This document shows, one piece after another, positions 16,703 to 25,570 of a DNA stretch of 64,000 bases. Positions within the stretch are counted from its first letter, which is position 1. The number at the start of each line of letters is the position of its first letter. Under the pieces are notes generated by a model that saw nothing but the letters and a program-made list of their open reading frames with translations, made no database searches and was not told where the DNA came from. Where the stretch lies: the NCBI RefSeq assembly GCF_014203115.1, contig NZ_JACHIJ010000002.1:124001-188000 (forward strand), written 5' to 3'. The position numbers and the translations under genes were made by a program. This DNA comes from Afipia massiliensis (GTDB lineage Bacteria > Pseudomonadota > Alphaproteobacteria > Rhizobiales > Xanthobacteraceae).

Positions 16703-18706
16703 TCATGCCGCGAGCAGAAGAACAGCCAAGGCGCGGTTCTTCCGGATGCGCGCTTGCTCGATGATTTCGGCCCGCTGTCGGGCCTCTAGCCGCTGTTGTT
16801 CGAACTGGCGGACGAGCTGCAGCGCCTGCGCCAGCGAGACGCGCAGATCCTCGAGCCCTTGATCTCGCATGACCTGAATGGCCACACGCGCAATCTTGCG
16901 CTCGACAGCCGGCGTGATCGTTTCAACCGGTGTTTCAGGCTCCTCGAGGACTTCCCGAAATGCTCGATCGAGCGCGCGATCGAGCCGTTCTTGATTGTCC
17001 TTGTCGCGTTGTTCCCGCCGCTCATGAACGCGCTCGATCGCGTCATATTCAGCATCATGGTCCCGCGGATAGCCGTCAGCCTGATCGATGGCGACCGGAC
17101 GTCCGCCCAGGAGCCGGCCTTCGTCCGCTCCATCAGCACCAGCAAGCGAACCTTGAACGAGGACATGGCCGAGCACGGCTGCCTGGTCGGCGCCCTCGCC
17201 GGCAGCAAGATCTCCGGTTTGTGTCCCCAGGCCTTCAAACGAACCGGCGTCGGCGATATCGGACCCTGAAAGCGTGCCGCTCGCAGGAACACTGCCAAGC
17301 AACGCTACGGCGTCGGCGCCATCAGTGCCAGCGACCGATCCCAGAAGGAGAACGCGTCCGCCGATCGCGGCGATGTCTGCGGCGTCCGGCGCGTCCAGCC
17401 CGCCGGATACAATCACCTGGCCGGAAATTGAACTCTGGTCGGCTCCGTCGATCGCAGCGATCGTTCCGGCGACGATCGCGTCGCCTCCGCTGGCTACAGC
17501 ATCTGCCCCTTCGACGGCAGAGAGCGTACCGGCAACGATGACGTTGCCGCTGATATCTGCAGCGTCCGCGCCATCGGTGGCGCTCAAGCTGCCCGATAGC
17601 GCGCCGATGCCCGAGAAATCGCCCGAGTCAGCGCCATCGATCGCGGCAAATGTGCCGACGTAGCGAACGCTCCCGGCAATACTGCCGGTGTCCGAACCTT
17701 CGATGCCGGTTAAAGGGCCTTTGACCAGAATATCGCCGGCGATTGCACAACTGTCAGCGCCTTCCGTCGCAGCTATAGTGCCGGTCCGAACGATCGCGTT
17801 GTAGGTGATGACGATGAGACCTGGCGCACCATTGCCAGGCGTGCCGACTCCGGAAACCGTATAGCCACCGCCGCCACCGGCCCCGCCATAGAGGCCGCCG
17901 TTGCCGCCCGTATAAGACGCGCCTACACCGCCGCCGCCACCGCCGCCCGAGCCATGTGTCGAATCCCACTCGGTGCCGTTACCGCCGGCCGAGCCGCGAC
18001 CCGTGACGCCACCACCGCCCGACAGAACGCCACCGCCGCCGCCGGCACCTGGACCTGCGAGCCCAGCTGCTGCTCCGGCTGTTTGTCCGGTACCGCCGCC
18101 CGAACCGGCGAAGTTATTTCCGCCCGTACCGCCGGCTGTGGACGAACCATTTCCTCCGACTGCGCCGCCGCTGGCACCGCCACCGCCGCCCGCGCCAGCA
18201 TTGCCCGCCCCTGTGTTCTGCCCTCCGTTTGCACCATTGCCGTTAGGGCCTGCGGCGCCGCCGCCGCCCGTGCCGGAAACGTACGCGCCACCCTGCGCAC
18301 CACCATTGCCGCCGGATCGACGTGTCGCGCCGATGCCTGAAGCAGAGGCGCCACCGGTGCCGCCCGAGCCACCCGTTCCGCCGGTGCCGCCTTTCGCGCC
18401 CACACTGGAAGCCGCGAGACTGGCGCCGTTGAACCAGGTGTCGCCACCAGTAGCCCCGCTAGGATTTCCGCCATTGCCGCCAACGCCGACAGCGATCGCA
18501 ACGGATGCAGCGGGCGTGAGGGCGAGATTGGCAATCTTGGAATATGCGCCACCGCCGCCGCCGCCAGCAGCCGTAGTGCCGCCGCCAGAACCGAACCCGC
18601 CGCCGCCGCCAGCGCCGACGACTTCAATCGAGTTGTCAGACGAATTCCAATCACCGGGAACCGTCCACGTCGAACCCGAGGTGAGGAAGACGACCTTTGT
18701 AGCCAA
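16703..18706 (-). CDS. Gly-rich structural protein with eleven 21-residue repeats
   Basis: A 667-aa protein in three parts. Residues 1-300 begin with a small beta domain (MATKVVFLTSGSTWTVPGDW) and run into extremely Gly-rich sequence, resembling the polyglycine-helix sandwiches of phage adhesins. Residues 310-540 are eleven head-to-tail 21-aa repeats with consensus [ST]-L-x-A-x-D-G-A-D and a G-x-V-x-V-x-G end. Residues 540-667 form a highly charged coiled coil (HDAEYDAIERVHERREQRDK onward). It lies between the 130-aa protein and the microprotein near the portal. Probably a fibrous virion component; the exact place in the particle is unknown. Confidence 0.72.
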   Translation of the reverse strand: MATKVVFLTSGSTWTVPGDWNSSDNSIEVVGAGGGGGFGSGGGTTAAGGGGGGAYSKIANLALTPAASVAIAVGVGGNGGNPSGATGGDTWFNGASLAASSVGAKGGTGGTGGSGGTGGASASGIGATRRSGGNGGAQGGAYVSGTGGGGAAGPNGNGANGGQNTGAGNAGAGGGGGASGGAVGGNGSSTAGGTGGNNFAGSGGGTGQTAGAAAGLAGPGAGGGGGVLSGGGGVTGRGSAGGNGTEWDSTHGSGGGGGGGVGASYTGGNGGLYGGAGGGGGYTVSGVGTPGNGAPGLIVITYNAIVRTGTIAATEGADSCAIAGDILVKGPLTGIEGSDTGSIAGSVRYVGTFAAIDGADSGDFSGIGALSGSLSATDGADAADISGNVIVAGTLSAVEGADAVASGGDAIVAGTIAAIDGADQSSISGQVIVSGGLDAPDAADIAAIGGRVLLLGSVAGTDGADAVALLGSVPASGTLSGSDIADAGSFEGLGTQTGDLAAGEGADQAAVLGHVLVQGSLAGADGADEGRLLGGRPVAIDQADGYPRDHDAEYDAIERVHERREQRDKDNQERLDRALDRAFREVLEEPETPVETITPAVERKIARVAIQVMRDQGLEDLRVSLAQALQLVRQFEQQRLEARQRAEIIEQARIRKNRALAVLLLAA
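17087..17779 (-). repeat. Eleven tandem 63-bp coding repeats
   Basis: Encodes eleven uninterrupted 21-residue units, each containing a DGAD-type centre (ATEGADS, GIEGSDT, AIDGADS, ATDGADA, AVEGADA, AIDGADQ and so on). Unit length is constant although the sequences have diverged, so this is an old, protein-selected array and not recent slippage. Confidence 0.85.
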
Positions 18707-18738
18707 GGTCTATTCCTACCGCCTACGTCGCCTGATCA

Positions 18739-19131
18739 TCAGACGCCGCTGGTGTTATGGGTGAGCGTGCCCGAAGTCAGCTGGACGGTCTGGCCCGCCG
18801 TGATCGAAACCGAGTCGAGATTGATGTTGCTGCCAGACGTGCCGACGGTCAGGCCCGAGACGACGATGTTGCCGGCGGAGTCCTTGATACGAGCCGCCGC
18901 GGCAGTACCGCTCGCGTCAGCAGCGGTGTCCTGGACAGGCGGCGAAAAGTCGAAGGTCAGAACATCGCCTGAAACCGAGCCAGCGGGATCCTCGAGCGGG
19001 ATCGTTGCGAGAACGAGGGCCATGGCCGTTGTTCCGATCTCGATGAAGCCCGGGCCTGACCCGGCATTGATTGCGTCAAGCACGGCCTGCATGCGCGAAG
19101 TGCGCAGGCCTGCAGCATAGATAACAGCCAT
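18739..19131 (-). CDS. Small phage structural protein
   Basis: A 130-aa protein with a helical N-terminus (MAVIYAAGLRTSRMQAVLDA, INAGSGPGFIEIG) and a beta-rich remainder including SGDVLTFDFSPP and GNIVVSGLTVG. The SGLTVGTSGSNINLDSVSI segment is typical of small virion proteins. The gene abuts the portal gene stop. Role unknown. Confidence 0.6.
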   Translation of the reverse strand: MAVIYAAGLRTSRMQAVLDAINAGSGPGFIEIGTTAMALVLATIPLEDPAGSVSGDVLTFDFSPPVQDTAADASGTAAAARIKDSAGNIVVSGLTVGTSGSNINLDSVSITAGQTVQLTSGTLTHNTSGV

Positions 19132-21668
19132 TAGTTAGCTCCTGCGGTTTGAACCCCGATCGGGTTGCCCTGGGAATCGCTCACGATCATTTTCGGGGCC
19201 GTCAGCGCCGACACGAGTGCGGCATTCTGCTGGGCCATCTGATCGGTAAAGGTGCTCAACATGTCGGCCATGAGATCGTGGGGCCGCTTGTAGCTACCGG
19301 CGGCGCGCGGCTGCCGAGCCGCCCGCGGCTTTCTCGGCGCCGGTGGTGCGGGCTCGGATCCGTCGCCGGCAGCGGCCGCATCGGCCTCGGCGTCGATCAC
19401 ATCAAGCTTTGCGTCGGCCGCCGCGGTGGTGGCTTCCGTCTTGATGCCGACATGCTCAATTTCTCGATCGAGCTTCTCCAGCGCGAGATCGCCCTTCGTC
19501 ATCTCCTGGGCATGGCGCTCGGCCTCGTCCGCTCGCTTGGCGTCGAGCAGCTCGATCTGCTTGTCTGTGAGCCTGGATTTGTCCATGCGCTCCATGCGGC
19601 GCGCTTCGGACGCATCCGCCTCGCGCTGCTCGTTGATCTTGCGTTCGCTCTCGGCGTTCGCCGCGTTTGTCTGGGCCTCGAGCGTGGTCTTTTGGGCATT
19701 CGCCATCCGCTCGGCATTGTCGACCTTGGCCGCCTCGGCATCCTGCTGTGCCTTCGCCTGTGCCTTCACGACTTCAGGATCCGGCGGCTTCGGCTGGCTG
19801 GCGACCTGTTTCATCCGATCGGCGAATTCATCGATCACGCCCTCGAGCTGGCGCCCTGCCCGGAATTGGCCGGCGACATACTTGAGCAGCTCGGCCGCGA
19901 GTTCGGCCGCTTGGGGCTGCGCAGCGACCAGTGGCAGCGTCTTCTCCATGAAACCGCCGACGGCCGTGACAAACTCAGTGGCGCGCTGCTTGGCGGCATC
20001 CTCGTCCGGCTGAATGGTCGAGTCGGTTTCAATATCGAGGGTGAAAGCCCGCGTGCGCTGTGAGCGCAGGAGCTTCATCACAGCTTCGATCGTGGGCGTC
20101 TGCTTCAGCTTGTCGATCTGGCCCTTGAGGCCGTCGACCTGCTGTTTCGCCTGGGTGAGGAGCTGCTGGGCCTGCTGCGGGTTTTGCTGGGCCTGCTGCT
20201 GCAGCTGAGGATCCGTCTTCGCCTTCTCGACCTGGGCAAGGACCGCGAGGATCTGCTGCTCGATCGGCGCCACCTGGGCGGCAATCATGGCGTCGGTCGG
20301 GATATCGAGCTGCGACATCTCGAGGAGCGTCGCAGGCGAGAAGTTCTCCGCCATGATCTCGGCCGAGATCTGGGTGATGTCGAGCGCGATGCGGACCATT
20401 TCGGCCTGCTTGTCGCGGATGCGAACCGAACCGTACTGGCTCTTGAGCTTCTGGGCGCCGAGGGTTTCGCTGGCCTCAGTCTGCCCGCGCATGATGTCGG
20501 ACAGTCCGGTGACCTGATAGACGTCCTCCATCAGCTCTTTGCGTAGCGTGACGCATTGGGTGATCGTGGTTGCGATCTGCTCGAGCGGCAGCCAGACGAT
20601 CGTGTCCTTCGGCGCCGAGCCGCCCAGCGCCGTCCAGTTCGATATCGGCACCAGGACCTGGTTGTCGCTGGTATTCTTAATGGCAGCTTCGATCGCGTCG
20701 CCGATATCGCCGGCGCCGGCTGGATAGAAGCCGCGAACGCGCAGCGCATCTGACAGCGCGGCGATCCGGGACGTGAGCTCGTTAATTTCCTCGAGCTGGT
20801 CTTTGTAGAAAACCGCGTCCGGTACCGGGATCAGCGACCGACGCTGCAGCGTCGCATAGGCCGGCTTCGGACAGGGGAAGAAGCCCTCGAGCTGCAGGTG
20901 CGGCTTGCCCTCGTCGAGAACGACGTCGCAGCCCTCACCGACCCAGACAACCTTGTTCTGGCTTTTGCACCAGAGCTCCCAAACGCCGGCCTTCTGCTTG
21001 CCGTCGTCGGAATCGGCGTCATCTGTCCGGACCGAATAGGTGGCGTTCTTGTATGCGTCGCCGGACGTCTTCTTAAAGCGCTTGCGCATCGCCGACTTCG
21101 CGAGCCATGAGCGCTTGGCGACCCAATCGACTTCCTTCCAGCCGCGGGCCGGATCGTGCAGGAAGTCCTTTCGATCGGCGTGATCGATACAGACCCTTTC
21201 CGCAACCTTGCCGTTCTTGCTGGCGGCCTCATACCGCAGCCAGGCCTGCCCGCGGGCATTGATGACCAGGTCATCCCGGATCCCGAGCATGACGTCGTTG
21301 ATCTGCTCGCCCTTGAAGCCGACGATCGCGCAGCGCTCGAGCAGCTCGGCGGTGGTGCGAACGAGCGGCTTGCGATCCTTGAACAGCGGGACAACCACCG
21401 GCACCGGTGCGCGGGAATAGATCGAGGGCTTGAGAACCTCGATGTTCGCCCAGAACAGCTGGAATTCCCGATCGCGTTCCGTCTTCGAAAGCCGCTCAAG
21501 ATTGGCATACAGCTTATCGATGCTGTCGGCCTTGTCCTGGTACGTGCGGAAGATGCGCTCGGCCTCTGTGATCTTGTCGAGCCATAGCTTCGACGACTTC
21601 GGCTCGGCCAAGGCCGACGACGAGTCGCCGCCGCTGCCCTCTTCCAGATCCTCGATCTCGTCCGACAT
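19131..21668 (-). CDS. Portal protein
   Basis: An 845-aa portal of the short-tailed phage type. The N-terminal part has the usual WLDKITEAERIFRTYQDKAD helix and the LFWANIEVLKPSIYSRAPVPVV motif, then the wing and stem with NELTSRIAALSDALRVRG-like helices. The C-terminal 250 residues are a long Gln/Ala/Lys coiled coil (NPQQAQQLLTQAKQQ and QREADASEARRMERMDK), suggesting a barrel extension as in P22-like portals. The ATG at 21668 lies 11 bp after the preceding stop; the upstream in-frame start would overlap that gene. Confidence 0.85.
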   Translation of the reverse strand: MSDEIEDLEEGSGGDSSSALAEPKSSKLWLDKITEAERIFRTYQDKADSIDKLYANLERLSKTERDREFQLFWANIEVLKPSIYSRAPVPVVVPLFKDRKPLVRTTAELLERCAIVGFKGEQINDVMLGIRDDLVINARGQAWLRYEAASKNGKVAERVCIDHADRKDFLHDPARGWKEVDWVAKRSWLAKSAMRKRFKKTSGDAYKNATYSVRTDDADSDDGKQKAGVWELWCKSQNKVVWVGEGCDVVLDEGKPHLQLEGFFPCPKPAYATLQRRSLIPVPDAVFYKDQLEEINELTSRIAALSDALRVRGFYPAGAGDIGDAIEAAIKNTSDNQVLVPISNWTALGGSAPKDTIVWLPLEQIATTITQCVTLRKELMEDVYQVTGLSDIMRGQTEASETLGAQKLKSQYGSVRIRDKQAEMVRIALDITQISAEIMAENFSPATLLEMSQLDIPTDAMIAAQVAPIEQQILAVLAQVEKAKTDPQLQQQAQQNPQQAQQLLTQAKQQVDGLKGQIDKLKQTPTIEAVMKLLRSQRTRAFTLDIETDSTIQPDEDAAKQRATEFVTAVGGFMEKTLPLVAAQPQAAELAAELLKYVAGQFRAGRQLEGVIDEFADRMKQVASQPKPPDPEVVKAQAKAQQDAEAAKVDNAERMANAQKTTLEAQTNAANAESERKINEQREADASEARRMERMDKSRLTDKQIELLDAKRADEAERHAQEMTKGDLALEKLDREIEHVGIKTEATTAAADAKLDVIDAEADAAAAGDGSEPAPPAPRKPRAARQPRAAGSYKRPHDLMADMLSTFTDQMAQQNAALVSALTAPKMIVSDSQGNPIGVQTAGAN

Positions 21669-21679
21669 GGTCGCGTCGG

Positions 21680-21949
21680 TCACGAGAGAGCGTGCCTCAA
21701 CGCCTGCGCGGCGGTCCAATCCTGTGGCCGCAGATATTTGACGATGGCGCCATCCACGCCGTGGACACTATCCTCGACATAGATGGTGTCGACGTACTTA
21801 ACGTTCGACTCCATAACGGGAGCATTACTGTTGAAGTCGGCCGCAGCCGGCGCTGAGATATAGCGTCGGACAACAATGGATTTTTCACCGTCTCGAACAG
21901 CCTGACGACGGCCGTCACTGGGGCCGCCGATGCATTTTAAGCTCTTCAT
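21680..21949 (-). CDS. Small conserved phage protein between terminase and portal
   Basis: An 89-aa protein starting MKSLKCIGGPSDGRRQAVRD with an AGAGGA-type ribosome-binding site; the ATG overlaps the terminase stop (ATGA). The GGPxDG motif followed by a beta-rich core (YVDTIYVEDSVHGVDGAIV) is recurrent in tailed-phage proteins of unknown function. A 34-residue longer reading is out of step with the terminase gene end, so it was not used. Confidence 0.7.
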   Translation of the reverse strand: MKSLKCIGGPSDGRRQAVRDGEKSIVVRRYISAPAAADFNSNAPVMESNVKYVDTIYVEDSVHGVDGAIVKYLRPQDWTAAQALRHALS

Positions 21950-23460
21950 AGTCTGATCCTCTTTCCGCTCGAGGGCATCGGCGCCTGCGGCAGCGGCACC
22001 TGGCCGGGCTTGGGTTTCGGTGCTTCGGATTCGGGAGCTTTCCGGATCCATGGCCTGGACATGCAGCCGTAGCGAACCATGTCCGCTGGGTGATCTTCCT
22101 GGCTGGTGTCCAGATCTTCCGGTTTCGTCTCATCGTGCATCAGCGCCGGAATCGTCCGGATCGAGTGCACACAGGTGTCGAAGAAAACGAGCATCGGCCG
22201 ACCGTCTTCGTCACCGATCAGGCGGCCGCGCATCTGCATCCAGCCGCTCATGGCTCCACGGCCGGTGACGCGGGTGTTATCTGCAGGTCGGAAGCTGGCG
22301 CCCGCGCCGTCCGCCTGCATCATCTCGGCGATCGACTTTCCGCCGTTCACAGCGAACGCGGCAGGATCCAGCACAGCGTCGGAGATGATCTCGCCGCAAT
22401 CGAGCAACCGGATTGCTTTGCCGGTCGCCTCAGCTGACATTTTCAATCCGACGTCCGGCTTGAACTTGCCCTGCTTGTCTTTCGCGATCTGGTAGTACTC
22501 GCGATACATCACCATGCAGCCGCGCGGCAGTACTCGGCCGTCCGGCGTCAGGAAATCGTCTTCCACGACGGCAAACCAGCCGTACGCGCCAGGCTTGGCA
22601 GATCCCCAGTCGCCGGCACGAAGCCGGGTCCAGTGCTTTGGGATCGTGAACGGCTTTACGACGTGCTTGTTGCGCGCCCAGCAGTCGAAGAATGCGCCCT
22701 CGATGATGTCCCAGTCGCCGTCGCGCATCGCCTTCACGAGCGCTTCTGATCCGAGGCCGTTGAGCCGGTTCTCGTAACCGGGATCCTGGTCGGCCATCGA
22801 GGGGTTGTCCTCGAGCTTGGCCGGAATGTACTGGCGGAGCATGCCGCCTTCGTCGTTCGCCGCGCGATAGATCCGCAGCGGTGCGACGCCGTCGATAAAG
22901 GTGGCCTTCACAAACTGGTGGCCGATACCGCCAGGGTTCGCGCCGCAGAGGATCCGCGGGAACTTGCCCCTGTACTGCGCCGGCAGCGTGATGCCGACCA
23001 TGCGGACGCGGTTACGCAGGAACCGATAGATCTTCTCGGTGAAGTGCGTCAGCTCGTCGATAATAAGGACGTGGATCTCGGCGCCCTGGTATTTGAACCG
23101 GTGCGCCTCGTCCTTGCAGTGGCAAAGATAGATCTTCGAGCCGTTCCAGAACCTGATCTGATCCTCGATGATGACGCAGAAGCCGCACGCCACCCAGCCG
23201 GACAGAAGATTGCGGAAGCCGCTCGGCCCTTCCATGTGGTTTTTGATCAGGTCATCGCGCAGCCGGCGGAACAGATAGACCTGCAGGCCTGGAATAGACG
23301 CGCACCACAGAATCGCGACGATGCGCATCAGGTGCGATTTGCCGCCGCCGGCGGCGCCACCGTAGAGGATCTCGGTCGCTGGTGAGTTGAACGCCAGATC
23401 CTGCTTGGGATGCAGGTCGAAGTTCAGCTCGGCGGCCTCAGCCGCTAGTGCGGCGGCCAT
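21946..23460 (-). CDS. Terminase large subunit
   Basis: A 504-aa ATP-driven DNA packaging motor. The Walker A motif GGAAGGGKS is at about residues 34-42, the Walker B region LIIDELTHF at about 131-139, and the C-terminal nuclease domain follows (from about residue 260, with WDIIEGAFFDCW and GDWGSAKPG containing an acidic metal ligand). The protein is a little long for the family, which is normal for podovirus types. The start overlaps the small-subunit stop by 23 bp. Confidence 0.93.
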   Translation of the reverse strand: MAAALAAEAAELNFDLHPKQDLAFNSPATEILYGGAAGGGKSHLMRIVAILWCASIPGLQVYLFRRLRDDLIKNHMEGPSGFRNLLSGWVACGFCVIIEDQIRFWNGSKIYLCHCKDEAHRFKYQGAEIHVLIIDELTHFTEKIYRFLRNRVRMVGITLPAQYRGKFPRILCGANPGGIGHQFVKATFIDGVAPLRIYRAANDEGGMLRQYIPAKLEDNPSMADQDPGYENRLNGLGSEALVKAMRDGDWDIIEGAFFDCWARNKHVVKPFTIPKHWTRLRAGDWGSAKPGAYGWFAVVEDDFLTPDGRVLPRGCMVMYREYYQIAKDKQGKFKPDVGLKMSAEATGKAIRLLDCGEIISDAVLDPAAFAVNGGKSIAEMMQADGAGASFRPADNTRVTGRGAMSGWMQMRGRLIGDEDGRPMLVFFDTCVHSIRTIPALMHDETKPEDLDTSQEDHPADMVRYGCMSRPWIRKAPESEAPKPKPGQVPLPQAPMPSSGKRIRL

Positions 23461-24073
23461 TCACGTTGATGATCGGAACGAGATCGACCTTGCCGCTATG
23501 CTCGACCTTGTCGACGAACATGCCCAGGTGGCGACCGATATCGACCAGCGCGGCGCGTTTATCGTAAAGCTTGAATGTGGTTTTGCGTACAGCGCGTCCT
23601 TTACGCCGGCGGAGCGCTCCACCCTTCGCCTGCGGTTCGAGCAGCTTGTCAGGCGGCTGCTTGCCGTCAGTGAACTCCTCTATCGATATCTGCTGAATCG
23701 CTGCAGCCTGGTTTCGGGAAAGCTCTGACAGATCGATGATCGGATCGCCGTCCTCGTTGACGCGCGAATAATCGAGCATGTTGGCGAAGCCGATCTTGGC
23801 GAGCTCCTCGAGCACCTGCTCGGTAGTGACGGCCGCGAGCTCTACGACTTTCTCTGTGACGCGGCTCTCAAGATGAGCCAGCCGGGTCTTGACGTTAGCT
23901 TTCGTGAGCAGGCGGCTGAAACCAGACTTGGCCGCGGCCTCCGAAGAACTTGGATAAACAACGAGATAAGCCTTGTAGCCTACGCGCTGAGGATCCGAAA
24001 TGTAGGCCTGCAAAACCGCCTCATGCTTAGCATTGGAGAGCGGTTTTACAGCAATTTTAGCAGCTTTAGACAT
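23438..24073 (-). CDS. Terminase small subunit (Terminase_2 type)
   Basis: A 211-aa protein with the HTH-containing Terminase_2 layout: a YISDPQRVGYKAYLVVYPSSSEAAAKSGFSRLLTKANV-like DNA-recognition segment, a coiled middle (VEELAKIGFANMLDY-type motif), and a C-terminal KLYDKRAALVDIGRHLGMF motif that is highly typical of this family. It recognises phage DNA and loads the large subunit. It precedes the large-subunit gene with a 23-bp overlap. Confidence 0.88.
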   Translation of the reverse strand: MSKAAKIAVKPLSNAKHEAVLQAYISDPQRVGYKAYLVVYPSSSEAAAKSGFSRLLTKANVKTRLAHLESRVTEKVVELAAVTTEQVLEELAKIGFANMLDYSRVNEDGDPIIDLSELSRNQAAAIQQISIEEFTDGKQPPDKLLEPQAKGGALRRRKGRAVRKTTFKLYDKRAALVDIGRHLGMFVDKVEHSGKVDLVPIINVNGRRTSG

Positions 24074-24171
24074 GTGGTACCGCGTGGTCTGAGCACGCGC
24101 TCCCTAGTCCGCCTGGTCAAAAGAACGCCAACAAAAACTGCCGTTATGAAAGCGGCGAAATGCGCAGAATT

Positions 24172-24205
24172 CTGGTGTCCGTTAAGGGCGGTTATCGGAC
24201 ACCAG
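24172..24205 (-). terminator. Stem-loop across the stop codon of the small membrane protein gene
   Basis: A perfect 10-bp inverted repeat (CTGGTGTCCG with CGGACACCAG) and 14-nt loop that contains the stop codon of the upstream gene. There is no T-run, so it may slow transcription or translation into the terminase genes rather than end it cleanly. Confidence 0.4.
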
Positions 24206-24434
24206 GCGCCGATCGCGCCCATCGAAAGTGATTACGCGCATACACAATCCACAGCGCGATATTGAGCGGGATGAATCCCCACGAGGCAGTCGTCAGGATC
24301 CAGAGCAGCCAGAGCGCCTGGTTTAAAAGACCGACAAGCCAAGCCTTGCGATGCAGATTGCCTGCGAGCAGCGTCATCCAAATGGTGATCGCTGAAAGCA
24401 CATAAGGCAGATAGTTGGCGATCGCATAATTCAT
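24192..24434 (-). CDS. Small membrane protein, possibly holin-like
   Basis: An 80-aa protein with three hydrophobic segments (residues about 5-23, 30-46 and 50-66), rich in Trp, Leu and Ile, and a short basic tail (RNHFRWARSAPGVR). Size and three-helix topology are compatible with a class I holin, but the gene is next to terminase genes and not the lysis cassette. A role in membrane transport or superinfection exclusion is also possible. Confidence 0.55.
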   Translation of the reverse strand: MNYAIANYLPYVLSAITIWMTLLAGNLHRKAWLVGLLNQALWLLWILTTASWGFIPLNIALWIVYARNHFRWARSAPGVR

Positions 24435-24551
24435 GTCGTGAGACCTCGGCCTACAGCTTCAACCGGCCTCGCGGCCTGCGGGTCTTTCAGGGTCACTGGT
24501 TTCCGAAGGCTACTGCAGCCCCTTTTTCGCGCGCGTTGCGCCCTCACGACG

Positions 24552-25478
24552 TCAGAGAAAATCATCGCCGGCGTGATCGTCGAAACCGCGCTCGCGGCGA
24601 TCGTAGGTTTTGAGCGTGTCGACCTTCACGTGCCTGGTGATGCCCATGATCTTGAAGGCATCAATGCCGTACTCGAGCGAGGTCGTGACAAAGCCGGCGC
24701 GCAGCGAGTGGCCTGCGAAATCGTCGACGTTGGCGCCGATCGCGGCGAACGCGCGCTTCACGATGCGCGCGACCGAGCGATCGCTGAGAGCAGAAGATCC
24801 GACGCGGCCGTGTCGATCGACTTCGCGGAAGATCGGGCCCTCGATGATTCCGGCGGTGGCGATCCAGGCCTCGAGGGCCTGGACGGGCTTCAGCTTGCCG
24901 CCCCGTGGAACGGGGATATCAGCACCCTCGCCAGCCTGGTCGGTCTTGGAGCGACCGATATTGAGAATGATGCCTCGGGTGCGCCAGGTGATGTCGTTGA
25001 CATTTAAGTCAACAAGCTCAGATCTCCGGAGCGCGGCTGCGAAGCCGATCAAAAGCAGCGCGCGATCGCGCAGGCCTGCGGTGGTCGCCGGCAGCTTTGC
25101 AAGAACCAGCTCGAGCAGCTCGGCCGTCGCCGGCGCCTTGCGCACCTGTTTCTTGCCGAGACGCCGCCGGATCCCGCGCATTACAGCTTTAACGCCCTCG
25201 GCGTTCGTCGGCGGCTCATGGCCCGCGGCCTTGTGCACGTAGCGGATGGCAGCGACTCGCCGCTCGATTGTGGAAGCTTTCTTCCCGCCGTCGGCGAGCT
25301 GCGCCAGGTATTGCGCGACCAGGATGGCCGTCGCCGGCAGATCGCCCTCATTCCGGGTTTTGCAAAAAGAGGAAAAATCGGCCCAATCTTTTGCATAAGC
25401 CCGCCGGGTGTTGGCGGATTTCTCGGCCGCGAGGTAGGAGCGGACCGAGGTCATCGGATCGACAAGGGCGTTCGACAT
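24552..25478 (-). CDS. Second tyrosine recombinase (XerC/D-like)
   Basis: A 308-aa tyrosine recombinase with an N-terminal SAM-like core-binding domain (TRRAYAKDWADFSSFCK) and a complete catalytic domain: R in ALRRSELV, HSLRAG (H-x-x-R), the third-box H in ITRHVKV, and the nucleophile Y in LKTYDRRE. All key residues are present. It is a different subfamily from the integrase near attR and lies between the small membrane protein gene and the methyltransferase. Possible roles are DNA-multimer resolution, a second integration site, or a captured unrelated element; none can be chosen from the sequence. Confidence 0.9.
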   Translation of the reverse strand: MSNALVDPMTSVRSYLAAEKSANTRRAYAKDWADFSSFCKTRNEGDLPATAILVAQYLAQLADGGKKASTIERRVAAIRYVHKAAGHEPPTNAEGVKAVMRGIRRRLGKKQVRKAPATAELLELVLAKLPATTAGLRDRALLLIGFAAALRRSELVDLNVNDITWRTRGIILNIGRSKTDQAGEGADIPVPRGGKLKPVQALEAWIATAGIIEGPIFREVDRHGRVGSSALSDRSVARIVKRAFAAIGANVDDFAGHSLRAGFVTTSLEYGIDAFKIMGITRHVKVDTLKTYDRRERGFDDHAGDDFL

Positions 25479-25570
25479 GCAGCGCCCTCAAAAACATCGA
25501 GATAGCACCAACCGGCCGACGGGTATGAGCCGCGGCCGCAGCCCTCCGCGCTAATGGGCTGCCCTTGCGC

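Noticed and set aside
17973..18764. Very proline-rich 263-codon frame
   Set aside because: Pro runs are the exact complement of the polyglycine part of the protein on the minus strand.
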